Positions 24,959 to 34,650 of a stretch of 64,000 nt of DNA are shown here, one piece after another. Under the pieces are notes generated by a model, which had not been told where the DNA came from, made no database searches, and worked only from the letters and a program-made list of their open reading frames with translations. Each line of letters begins with the position of its first letter. Within the stretch, counting starts at the first letter, position 1. Source of the stretch: Rutpela maculata (taxonomy: Eukaryota > Arthropoda > Insecta > Coleoptera > Cerambycidae); NCBI GenBank assembly GCA_936432065.2, contig OW386285.2, forward strand, positions 42,525,920 to 42,589,919, written 5' to 3'. A program made the position numbers and the translations under genes.

Positions 24959-27690
24959 ACGGGAGACAGCGCTGATTTTAACAAGTAATTTTATACTGAA
25001 TAAATTTCGTTTTTAACAGTTGATTAATGTTCAATAATCAGCAAAGTGAGCGTCAGTTGCCGCACCCGCGGTGGAGCTAATGGTGAGAGCATGTTAAAGT
25101 TGTTAAAAAAAGATTATTCCCCGAGTATTTTCATACGTGCCAAAATTTATGGGATGATTGTTTAGATCATTTTCAACAAAAAAATAAGAATAGAAGAGAG
25201 GGGATTATACGTCAGTCACGTATCTGAACCATATTGAAAATGTTCAACTTTAAAGTCATTTTATACCTTATGATCGTTATGCAGCTGAGTTTTTATACTT
25301 TTTAAATAATACAGAAAATCGTCAGCTGTATTTATTATGGGGGAAAGACCGTCAGTCAGCGTCATAAACATGCTGCGCGCTCAATGCATCTGAGCGTTGT
25401 ATAGTCACTTTGACAAATAAACTGAGTGACATACATTCAACTAACGGCGATTTTTATTTTTGTTAACAATAAAATTACTCTTTGTTTCAATTTCAATCAG
25501 TATTACATCAATTTAGCATAAGTTATGCCACTTTATGCTGTGAATAATTAGTTTTTTTAATAGATTTTTCATACTAATCAAGTTCGTGTCGGTTTTAAAT
25601 TATATTATTATGTAAAGTAGAACCAAGAAATCCTCAACTGCGAAAGTCCCACTACTCCGACTTACTCCTCTCAAAGATTTTTTTCTAAGCCTCCAAGTAG
25701 AATTGAGCCTAGTAAGATTACCCTAAGCGAGTGAGACAAACTTATACAAACGAAAGAGAAAGGTTAGAGTAAAATTACTTAGAGAAGATAACATACGTCA
25801 CAGCTTCACCCATCGCGTATAACAGTTGGCATAGTATCAGTGCCGTGCCATCTATTATTTATTTAAATATTAATAGCAGTAGGCAGTACGTCACCCTTGC
25901 AGCTGTAAAAATAGGATCGTTATCTAGGTAACGAGCACGCAGTAATGATATTATCTAATAGCAACGTGTTTGAGGAGGTTATGACAAAATTATGAACTAT
26001 TTATCAACTCAATTGCAATTTACTTTACTTATTTGTTCGAAACTATTTATTAAAAATACACTTAATAAAAGAGCAATTTTTAAAATGAAATGTAAATTAG
26101 GTATTATGTATTATTTGGTGTGTTCTTAACCCCCGATCCCAAAAGAAGGGTGATATAAGTTTGACGCGTATGTTTGTATTTTATTAGCATTATTATTCGT
26201 GCACTAAAATAATGATTAGGTATTATTAAGTACATCAATTGTTCCACTATCTCGTAGAAATTATCTTTGTAGTATATAAAATATCAAAGCATACTTTTAC
26301 CTTAGTTCCTTCAGAACACATTGAATATATTAATGGTGAAAAGTGAAATTAAAATATTACGAAAGTAATAATTTTAATATAATTTTATTTAAAATAATGC
26401 TAATTTTTTCTTCTTAGTATGCAAATTTTTTTTTCATGTAGCTGACATAATGTTAGTTTAATTATTGTAATCAATTGGATTTAAACGTAAGGACATTTAT
26501 TTTTATTCAATATCAATTATTTCTTAAATGCGAGTTAGTATTTAATAGTGTTATAATTAATAATTAGGTTCCCGGTATATTATAGTATTGGAAAATAATA
26601 TTCTGAAATGCATGATTTGATTGTTAGTTAAGGAAATATTTATTATAAGGCTCAAAGCCAATACCCATTATATTTAAAATAATGATCATTTAAATTGTCC
26701 TCTTAAATGTATGTATTTATCAGCAAAGATGAGCTTTTTTGTGTATTTTTCGAATTTATTAACAAAATAAAAATTTAAAATATATAGTATTAAAAGAATC
26801 TGATTAATCGTTTTTTATACGAATAAATATTTTTATATATAATTTAAAATCGACACGAACTTGATTAGTATGAAAAATCTATTAAATAGTTATTTACAGA
26901 AAAACTTATGTTAAATTGATCTACCTGGATGCTTAGAAAAAAATCCTTGAGAGTAGTAAGTCGGAGTAGTGGGACTTTCGCAGTTGAGGATTTCTTGGTT
27001 CTCCAGTACATAATAATATAATTTAAAACCGATACGAACTGGATTAGTATGAAAAATCTATTAAAAACTAATTATTCACAGCATAAAGTCGCATAACTTA
27101 TGTTAAATTGATGTAATACTGATTGAAATTGAAACAAAGAGTAATTTTATTGTTAATAGAAATAAAAATCGCCGTCAGTTGAATGTTTGTGGTTGTAAAG
27201 ATAGTCAGTTCATTTGTCAAAGTGACTATACAACGCTCAGATGCACTGAGCGCGCAGCATGTGTATGACGCTGACTGACGCTCTTTCCCCCATAATAAAT
27301 ACAGCTGACGATTTTCTTTATTATTTAAAAAGTATAAAAATTCAGCTGCATAAAGTTCACAAGGTATAAAATGACTTTAAAATTGAACGTTTTCAATATG
27401 GTTCAGATACGTTACTGACGTATAATCCCCCTCTCTTCTATACAGCTGATTATTATTTTTTTTGTTGAAAATGATCTAAACAATCTTCCCATAAATTTTG
27501 GCACGGTATGAAAATACTCTAGGAATATTTTTTTTAACAACTTTAACATGCTCTCACCATTAGCTCCATCGCTACCAGAGTAGCTGACGTTCAGATTGCT
27601 GATGTATTAGGGGAAAACTATTATTGTTATGATTTTCAGTCGGTATGAAATGACTTGTTAAAATCAGCGCTGCCTCCCGTATTAAAAACT
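24959..27690. repeat. Large foldback element, arms about 730 bp
   Basis: The left end ACGGGAGACAGCGCTGATTT (24,959) matches the reverse complement of the right end AAATCAGCGCTGCCTCCCGT near 27,690. Arms run in to about 25,700 and from about 26,960, sharing long blocks such as CGTCAGCTGTATTTATTATG, TCACTTTGACAAAT and CTGCGAAAGTCCCACTACTC. The right arm carries an extra copy of its innermost segment (26,848-26,960 and again about 27,000-27,070). The centre (25,700-26,840) is about 1.1 kb of AT-rich DNA with no ORF. No transposase is present. Confidence 0.85.
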
Positions 27691-28051
27691 GACAAGTGAA
27701 ATTAAATTTTTTAAATTATAATTTCTATCGAAATGCGTACAATTCTGAAATTCTGGTCTGTATTAAGTAAAATTAATAAGTACCTATATATTCTCAAATC
27801 TGTTCAACGCATTTGGAGAGTAGTAGACTTTTTTCGATTACATCACTGCTGTGGCATTTTTCTCATGGGTATATCCAAAGATATGTGCTTAATGAATCAC
27901 AGAAATTCCATTAGGTGTATCTGCTTTTAATTAATTTATTTAAAATTACGATAACTAATAAATTATGCATTCCAAGCGATTTAACATGGACTGATGAAGC
28001 ATCAATTTACTCCAAACCAAATTTGCTAAACTTCATTTTTGATGAAAGTAT
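27691..28051. other. Flank of the Gypsy insertion
   Basis: Contains a short plus-strand peptide LTWTDEASIYSKP at about 27,975-28,020 that loosely resembles the first catalytic box of a mariner-like transposase (TDEA). It is too short to call. The stretch ends in the 4 bp target sequence GTAT (28,048-28,051). Confidence 0.35.
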
Positions 28052-28446
28052 TGTAATATGTTACAACCCCTAGAATGATGTATTTGCACCTACTCGAAAA
28101 AGAACCTACCAGAAGATTCCAAAGTGACATCTGGAATTATCTTGAGAATGGTGGCGTCATCACAGAACAATCGAGATCTGTCATTTTTAGGTATAAAAGA
28201 CCGACCGCATTCTCGGCGAACAGTTCAGAAAGTTCAGAAAGTATAGAAAGTGAGGTTAAGAGTTCAAAGATAAACAAAGTGATAAACATTGTGATTTTAG
28301 TCAGTAAAGTGTATTTAAATTAATAATAGTATTGTGAAGTATCCAGTAAATATTTAATAAAGTGTGTTAGTGGACATCTCTTGTTATAATTTTTGGAACC
28401 CACGGATTTGCAAGGGGTAGTTTCCTAAGGGTGGAAACACGCGACA
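28052..28446 (+). repeat. 5' LTR of the Gypsy element
   Basis: 395 bp, direct repeat of 33,504-33,898. It contains a TATA box (TATAAAAG, 28,192-28,199) and an AATAAA (28,356-28,361). Confidence 0.97.
28192..28199 (+). promoter_or_regulatory. TATA box in the 5' LTR
   Basis: TATAAAAG in the middle of the LTR, the likely core promoter of the genomic RNA; transcription would start about 25-30 bp downstream, defining the U3/R boundary near 28,225. Confidence 0.65.
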
Positions 28447-28449
28447 AAT

Positions 28450-28464
28450 TGGTGTCAGAAGCGG
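28450..28464 (+). promoter_or_regulatory. Primer-binding site (putative)
   Basis: TGGTGTCAGAAGCGG lies 3 bp after the 5' LTR and starts with TGG, complementary to the CCA end of a tRNA. Which tRNA was not determined. Confidence 0.6.
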
Positions 28465-28628
28465 AATTTTATGACAAGAGGAGCTCTGAAGTTGTGCTGG
28501 AGTGTTCGAGAAGGATTCTCGAGGGTTAGTGCTAACACAGGACTAATTTACTGGACATTGTTCGAGGGTTGTTTTCGAACAGGAAAATAGTGTTTAAGTG
28601 CATTTTTGAGACATTGTAGAACATTTTA

Positions 28629-28800
28629 TTAGGACATTAGTGTGATAATTAAATCCTTTGAACTGAGAAGTGATAGAGACACTGAAAAAGACTCATTTAG
28701 TGCGTGAAAATTTCTAGAACTTTTCTATTTGGACATTAGTGGAGATTATTAAATTCTCTGAACTGGATAGTGACAAAAGACTCTGGATAAGACTTTTTCG
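28629..28800 (+). repeat. Imperfect tandem duplication in the Gypsy leader
   Basis: A block starting GGACATTAGTG, with ATTAAAT, CT.TGAACTG and TAGTGA..A, occurs at about 28,632 and again at about 28,733, spacing near 100 bp, in the untranslated leader upstream of the ORF. Confidence 0.6.
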
Positions 28801-28881
28801 TGCTATTTCGAGATTTGTCTAGAAAGTTCCATTACCGATATTGACGTGACAGTTAAATTTATTTTATTTTAATTTCATCGT

Positions 28882-31800
28882 ATGCCCGTAACAACAAGAA
28901 GTATGGCATCTGATAAACAAATACAGGACTTATTCGAACAATTCCAAAAAATGATGGCGCAGCAACGGCAGGAAGACAAAGAAGAACAGGAGAAAAAACG
29001 TCAAGAGGAGAAAGAAGAACAAGAAAAGCGACGTCAAGTAGATAAAGAAGAGCAAGAAAGAAAACGCCAGGAGGAAGAAAAACGGCGTCAAGAAGAAAGG
29101 GACGAACTAAAGAAAATTATGGAAGATCAAGAAACAAGACGCCAAGAAGAAAAAGCCGAATTGAGAGAAATGATGGAGGACCTGAAGATACGACAGCAAG
29201 AGGAAAAAAATCGTCGTCAAGAAGAGCAAGAAAAAAGACAAGAGAAAGAGAAGCTTCGTCAAAAAGAAGAAAAAGAACAAGAAAGAAGACGGCAAGAAGA
29301 AGAAAAGCGTCGTCAAAAAGAAAAAGAAGAACAAGAAAGAAGACGTCAAAAAGAAAAAGAACAGCAAGAAAGAAGACGTCAAGAGGAGAAAGAGGAACAA
29401 GAAAGACGCCAGGAAGAACTGAGGAAAATCCTGAACGAACAAATGAAAATCCAACATGATGCTATGAATTCAATCATTAACAAAATCAAGGAGGATATAA
29501 AGGCTGAAGTCAGTCAAATCAAAAAAAAGATGAGTGAGGTCGAAGGAGAAGTAGAGCGACATCAAAGTATTAGCGAGGCTTTGGTGCGTGCCCTTGAAGT
29601 AGAGGCTGCCTTTAAAGTCACCCAGCGGTCAGAAGTGCGAGCTGTGACTCTCGAAGAATTACAACCAGCAATGAACCGGAACCCTATGTTGACCGACATG
29701 CAGAAAATGTTTACCAAATTATTTGATAAACTGGATGACCTCGGAAAGCAGGAAAAACAGCAAAATAAAGGAAAGCCGAGTGGTGGTATTAAATGTTACA
29801 ACTGCGGCAAGATGGGACATATGAAACGAGACTGTCGACAGCAGAACTCAGAGAATCGAATAAATGCTGTGAATGTTGAAGAGAAGCAGGAAAACAGTAC
29901 CAAGGGGGCTGTGCTGGCTAGGGAATGCGGTGCCCCCAGAGAAATAAAGATTTCCCAACTCCAAAGAATTCCAAGTAGTCTGTTGTTGCAAGGATATGTG
30001 AATGGAAGAAAATGCGTGTTTACGATTGACACCGGTGCTACGTCATCAATAGTGCGGCCAGGGTTTATATCAGGCTTGCAGATTAACAAGAAGCAAAATG
30101 GAGTAATCATTCGGACAGCCACGGGGGACAGGGCTGCGGTCCATGGAGAGGTCAACTTGGAACTGCAGGTTGGACGGTTGAGGTTCAATTACAAGGTCAT
30201 TGTGGCTGACATTATGGATGATTTCATTTTGGGTCTGGACATCATGGGAGAGCAGGGATTTATTGTTGACGTAGGGGAGCGAGTCTTAAAAATTGGAAAT
30301 GAGGAATTTATTCTGGCAACCGCAGACGACCAATTCCATAAAGCGAGATTGTTAACAACACAGACGATCAAGATTCCTGCTCATTCAGAACAAATGATCG
30401 ATGCTGCCTTAGAAGGAAATCCTGGAGGGTACCGTGTTGGCCTAGTTGAAGATGACGAATCGATTAAGTCCCTACCCAATATTATTGTGGCGAGAACTTT
30501 AACCCGGACTAAAGACAAAATCCCAATTAGAGTCGTTAATTTAAATTCCCACTCAGTGACAATTAAGCAAGGCAAACCGATTGGCTCCTATGAACCGGTC
30601 TCATGGGTAGCAAGGTGCGAGGAACAAACAGAGGGAAGTTCATCTACGAAAATAGACCAGGAAGTTTTGACCTTGCTGAGTACCCAGTTGGAGCATTTAT
30701 CTGAGGATGAACGAAGGGAGGCAATCAAGTTCCTGGAAAAGGAAAGTTCAGTATTTGCCAAGAATACAGAGGCCCTTACAAAAACAGACATAGTCCAGCA
30801 TCGGATAAATACTGGCAACTCACCCGCTATTCGACAACCACCTAGGAGGCTTCCATTAGCAAAACAAGAAGATGCCTCGGCAATGATAGACAAGATGCTA
30901 CAAGATGGAGTCATTGAGGAGTCGACGAGTCCCTGGTCATCGCCAGTAGTTTTGGTTGCCAAGAAGGATGGAACATTAAGATTTTGTGTCGATTATCGAA
31001 AATTAAACGATGTCACGAAGAAAGACAGTTACCCATTACCACGAATTGACGACACGTTAAGCACGTTGGCAGGCTCACGATGGTTTTCTACGTTAGACCT
31101 TAGGAGTGGATACTGGCAAGTGGGGCTTCATCCTGATGATAAGGAGAAGACAGCGTTTTCAGCAGGCAGTGGTCTTTATCAATTTACCGTGATGCCTTTT
31201 GGACTTTGCAATGCGCCAGCTACCTTTGAAAGGCTGATGGAATTCGTGCTGCGAGGGCTAACCTGGAGGACGTGCCTGGTTTACCTTGACGACGTGCTTG
31301 TTATGGGTCAGGACTTTACAGAACATTTGAAAAATCTTCAAGAAGTATTTGGGCGAGTCAGGAATGCCCATCTGAAGTTGAACCTGAAGAAGTGCCTGCT
31401 ATTCCAGAAAGAAGTCAAATTTCTTGGTCACGTGGTCTCTTCGGATGGAATACAAACAGACCCCGACAAAATTTCTGCTGTACGAGATTGGCCAAGACCA
31501 TGTAACGTTCATGAAGTAAGGAGCTTCCTTGGCCTCTGCACTTATTATAGGCGCTTTGTGGAAGGGTTTGCAGAAATTGCGAAGCCATTACACCGGCTGA
31601 CAGAAGAGAAAGTGCAGTACCAATGGACACCGGAATGTGAAACGGCATGGAGAAAATTGAAGGCAGCTTTATGTACTGGTCCTGTGCTAGCGTACCCACA
31701 ACGGGAAGGACTTTTTATTTTAGACACTGATGCCAGCAATTCTTCGGTCGGATCTGTGCTGTCTCAAATCCAGAATGGGCAGGAAAGAGTGATCGAGTAC

Positions 31801-33492
31801 TTCAGCAAGGTGCTGTCCAAACCAGAAAGAAATTATTGTGTAACCCGGAAAGAGTTACTGGCCATCGTAAAATCAGTGGACCATTTTCATAAATATCTTT
31901 ATGGAAGACATTTCAGGATTCGGACCGACCATGCTGCATTAAAATGGCTGTTGCAGTTGAAAACCCCTGAAGGTCAACTGGCTCGTTGGATAGAACGGCT
32001 GCAACAGTATGATTTCAAAATAGAACATCGACCTGGAAGATCTCATAAGAACGCAGACGCTTTATCTAGAAGACCATGCAAGGAAGATTGCAAGCACTGC
32101 CGCCACGTTGAGAAATTGCAGGGTACGGTGGCTGTCAACACTATTAAAATAGAGGTTCCGGACGATTGGACAACCGAAGCCCTGAGACAAGAACAACTAA
32201 ATGACACAGAAATTGGGGCTATATTGAGAGCAAAGGAGAAAGGAATTCGACCAGCGTGGAAGGATGTTTCGGATAAGGCAGTTGGATTGAAGGCTTTGTG
32301 GGCCCAATGGGATTCACTTAAAGTCATGAACGGGCTGCTAAAGAGAGCTTGGGAAAGCCCGGATGGCAGGGAAGTTGTTATGCGTCTAGTGATTCCCAGG
32401 TGTCGAGTACCGAAAGTACTTCAGGAAGTGCATAATGGAGCATCCGGTGGGCACTTCGGCGTTAATAAGACCCTGAATAAAGTACGAGAACGATTTTATT
32501 GGGTAAATAGTCGTCAAGATGTGGAAGCTTGGTGTCGCAATTGCAAAATTTGTGCAGCCAGTAAGGGACCACAGACTAGAAGTAGGGGTGCAATGAAGCA
32601 ATATAACGTCGGAGCTCCTTTCGAGAGGATCGCGATCGATATAGCCGGCCCATTCCCAGTAACCAAGGATGGGAACAAGTACATACTGGTTGCCATGGAC
32701 TATTTTAGTAAGTGGCCAGAGGCCTATGCAATTCCAAACCAAGAAGCAGTCACTGTCGCCAAAGTCTTGGTAGATAATTTGATATGTCGGTTTGGTGTAC
32801 CCCTGGAGCTGCACTCAGATCAAGGGAGGAACTTTGAGTCAGGGTTGTTTCAGCAAATCTGCAAGTTATTGGAGATACACAAAACACGGACAACAGCCCT
32901 TCACCCGCAATCAGATGGAATGGTGGAACGACATAACAAGACTATGAAAGAACATCTTTCTAAAGTGTTTCATAAGAATCAACGCGATTGGGATCTCCAC
33001 ATACCGTTTTTCCTCATGGCATACAGAGCTGCTGTCCACGAGTCTACGAAACAAACACCAGCCCGTGTAGTATTTGGACACGAGATCAGACTGCCGTGTG
33101 ATTTGATTTTCGGAACACCAGGCGGAGAACAGCTTCCTGTGAACAGCTATGTGGATGAAATGAGTGAACGGCTAAGAAATGTTCATGAGCTGGTTAGAGA
33201 CCAAATCACCATAGCCAGTGACCGAATGAAGGCTCGATACGACCGTAAGGGTAGTTCAGAAGGGTTCAAGGCAGGAGATCTGGTTTGGCTGTACAACCCA
33301 CAGCGGAAGAAAGGGAAGTCACCGAAACTTCAACCTCCTTGGGAAGGACCTTATACTGTTATTACCCGAATTAATGATGTCGTCTATCGTATTCAACGAA
33401 ACAAAAAGTCCAAGATGAAGATCGTACACTTGGATAGACTGGCGAAGTATGTGAAAGAGGCTGAATTGCCTGACCGGGACGTTCAGGCTTAA
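28882..33492 (+). CDS. Gypsy gag-pol polyprotein, 1,536 residues, capsid region apparently deleted
   Basis: One uninterrupted ORF. Residues about 15-200 are a Glu/Arg/Gln-rich coiled coil of repeated RRQEEKEEQE units. About 226-245 is a gag C-terminal piece (SISEALVRALEVEAAF). A CCHC zinc knuckle starts at residue 305 (CYNCGKMGHMKRDC). The protease has DTGATS at 383. RT has YLDDV at about 801. RNase H has its first Asp near 948 (DTDASNS). Integrase has an HHCC zinc domain from about 1184 and catalytic D1253, D1313, E1349 (D,D35E), ending in a GPY module. Compared with the related gag fragment at 53.2-54.1 kb, most of the capsid region between coiled coil and residue 226 is missing in frame. 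ATG 28,882 is the first in frame; TAA overlaps the polypurine tract. Confidence 0.95.
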   Translation: MPVTTRSMASDKQIQDLFEQFQKMMAQQRQEDKEEQEKKRQEEKEEQEKRRQVDKEEQERKRQEEEKRRQEERDELKKIMEDQETRRQEEKAELREMMEDLKIRQQEEKNRRQEEQEKRQEKEKLRQKEEKEQERRRQEEEKRRQKEKEEQERRRQKEKEQQERRRQEEKEEQERRQEELRKILNEQMKIQHDAMNSIINKIKEDIKAEVSQIKKKMSEVEGEVERHQSISEALVRALEVEAAFKVTQRSEVRAVTLEELQPAMNRNPMLTDMQKMFTKLFDKLDDLGKQEKQQNKGKPSGGIKCYNCGKMGHMKRDCRQQNSENRINAVNVEEKQENSTKGAVLARECGAPREIKISQLQRIPSSLLLQGYVNGRKCVFTIDTGATSSIVRPGFISGLQINKKQNGVIIRTATGDRAAVHGEVNLELQVGRLRFNYKVIVADIMDDFILGLDIMGEQGFIVDVGERVLKIGNEEFILATADDQFHKARLLTTQTIKIPAHSEQMIDAALEGNPGGYRVGLVEDDESIKSLPNIIVARTLTRTKDKIPIRVVNLNSHSVTIKQGKPIGSYEPVSWVARCEEQTEGSSSTKIDQEVLTLLSTQLEHLSEDERREAIKFLEKESSVFAKNTEALTKTDIVQHRINTGNSPAIRQPPRRLPLAKQEDASAMIDKMLQDGVIEESTSPWSSPVVLVAKKDGTLRFCVDYRKLNDVTKKDSYPLPRIDDTLSTLAGSRWFSTLDLRSGYWQVGLHPDDKEKTAFSAGSGLYQFTVMPFGLCNAPATFERLMEFVLRGLTWRTCLVYLDDVLVMGQDFTEHLKNLQEVFGRVRNAHLKLNLKKCLLFQKEVKFLGHVVSSDGIQTDPDKISAVRDWPRPCNVHEVRSFLGLCTYYRRFVEGFAEIAKPLHRLTEEKVQYQWTPECETAWRKLKAALCTGPVLAYPQREGLFILDTDASNSSVGSVLSQIQNGQERVIEYFSKVLSKPERNYCVTRKELLAIVKSVDHFHKYLYGRHFRIRTDHAALKWLLQLKTPEGQLARWIERLQQYDFKIEHRPGRSHKNADALSRRPCKEDCKHCRHVEKLQGTVAVNTIKIEVPDDWTTEALRQEQLNDTEIGAILRAKEKGIRPAWKDVSDKAVGLKALWAQWDSLKVMNGLLKRAWESPDGREVVMRLVIPRCRVPKVLQEVHNGASGGHFGVNKTLNKVRERFYWVNSRQDVEAWCRNCKICAASKGPQTRSRGAMKQYNVGAPFERIAIDIAGPFPVTKDGNKYILVAMDYFSKWPEAYAIPNQEAVTVAKVLVDNLICRFGVPLELHSDQGRNFESGLFQQICKLLEIHKTRTTALHPQSDGMVERHNKTMKEHLSKVFHKNQRDWDLHIPFFLMAYRAAVHESTKQTPARVVFGHEIRLPCDLIFGTPGGEQLPVNSYVDEMSERLRNVHELVRDQITIASDRMKARYDRKGSSEGFKAGDLVWLYNPQRKKGKSPKLQPPWEGPYTVITRINDVVYRIQRNKKSKMKIVHLDRLAKYVKEAELPDRDVQA

Positions 33493-33502
33493 GGAGGGGG
33501 CA
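33491..33502 (+). promoter_or_regulatory. Polypurine tract
   Basis: AAGGAGGGGGCA directly before the 3' LTR, overlapping the stop codon of gag-pol; the expected plus-strand primer. Confidence 0.8.
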
Positions 33503-33503
33503 G

Positions 33504-33898
33504 TGTAATATGTTACAACCCCTAGAATGATGTATTTGCACCTACTCGAAAAAGAACCTACCAGAAGATTCCAAAGTGACATCTGGAATTATCTTGAGAA
33601 TGGTGGCGTCATCACAGAACAATCGAGATCTGTCATTTTTAGGTATAAAAGACCGACCGCATTCTCGGCGAGCAGTTCAGAAAGTTCAGAAAGTATAGAA
33701 AGTGAGGTTAAGAGTTCAAAGATAAACAAAGTGATAAACATTGTGATTTTAGTCAGTAAAGTGTATTTAAATTAATAATAGTATTGTGAAGTATCCAGTA
33801 AATATTTAATAAAGTGTGTTAGTGGACATCTCTTGTTATAATTTTTGGAACCCACGGATTTGCAAGGGGTAGTTTCCTAAGGGTGGAAACACGCGACA
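33504..33898 (+). repeat. 3' LTR of the Gypsy element
   Basis: 395 bp, matching 28,052-28,446 with one visible substitution (CGGCGAGCAG against CGGCGAACAG). AATAAA at 33,808-33,813 is the likely polyadenylation signal. Confidence 0.97.
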
Positions 33899-34410
33899 GT
33901 ATGTAGTAAATTGAACACCGTCCTATATATCTTCCTCCTTGACCAGAAAAATGTGTATAAAATATCAGCAAAATCTCCATAAAATTTTATTGTGGGGTTA
34001 TAACGACGACATCAACAGAGAAAATAACAAAAACAACAACTTCAATGAACAAAAACGTCAAAACTCGATGAAATATAAGATGAACGAAACGAAAGTATTA
34101 CATCACTCATCAAAGTGGTTCAAGGGTGGCCCCATTACGGCAGTTCTGGAAGGATCTAAATAGCTAAAATTTGTGTAACTAATACAACCTGAGATATTGT
34201 GGTTCAAGAAACATCAAGAAGCCTACTTTTATAAATTGTCTCTGCGAACTCAGGGAAATTAAGGTAAAGAAAAAAATCAGTATTCATTAAGCTATATCAT
34301 ACGATGAAAATAATGAGCCCCATATGAGTCTGTAAGTTCAGATGGATCGGAGATATATGGATATACGTATAAAATCGTTGTTTTTTAAAGGACCCCCACA
34401 ATACCTCATG
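33899..34410. other. Flank between Gypsy and the nested foldback cluster
   Basis: Starts with the second GTAT target copy. No gene seen. Confidence 0.4.
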
Positions 34411-34650
34411 GAAATTGGCTCTCAATCGAATTTTCTGAAATTTGGATATGTTGTAGTTTTTACTTTTCTGAGCAAAAGTTCTCATAGACACTAGTCTCGG
34501 TTATGACTGCTTTTCAATTTATGAAGGCTTGAACGTCACAGTAAGCATACAAATTTGGCGGAGTGAAGATAGCAATCTTTTTAGCCATTCTCCATATTTT
34601 TCTTTCTTTTACGTCGAATAAATTATTTTCAGTGGAAAAATAACTTTATA

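Larger units (their letters stand above)
28052..33898 (+). mobile_element. Complete Gypsy (Ty3) LTR retrotransposon, very recent insertion
   Basis: Two 395 bp LTRs (28,052-28,446 and 33,504-33,898) begin TGTAATATG and end GCGACA. I see one difference between them (A at 28,210 region, G in the right copy). The same 4 bp, GTAT, flanks both sides (28,048-28,051; 33,899-33,902). Between them are a leader with a primer-binding-type site, one long gag-pol ORF in the order zinc knuckle, protease, RT, RNase H, integrase (the Gypsy order), and a polypurine tract. No env-like ORF is present. The near-identical LTRs and intact ORF imply insertion in the recent past. Confidence 0.97.

Noticed and set aside
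27975..28050. TWTDEASIYSKP peptide like a mariner catalytic box
   Set aside because: Too short, with no flanking transposase sequence.
29107..29457. Minus-strand Phe/Leu-rich ORF across the Gypsy coiled coil
   Set aside because: Antisense shadow of the Glu/Arg/Gln repeats in gag.
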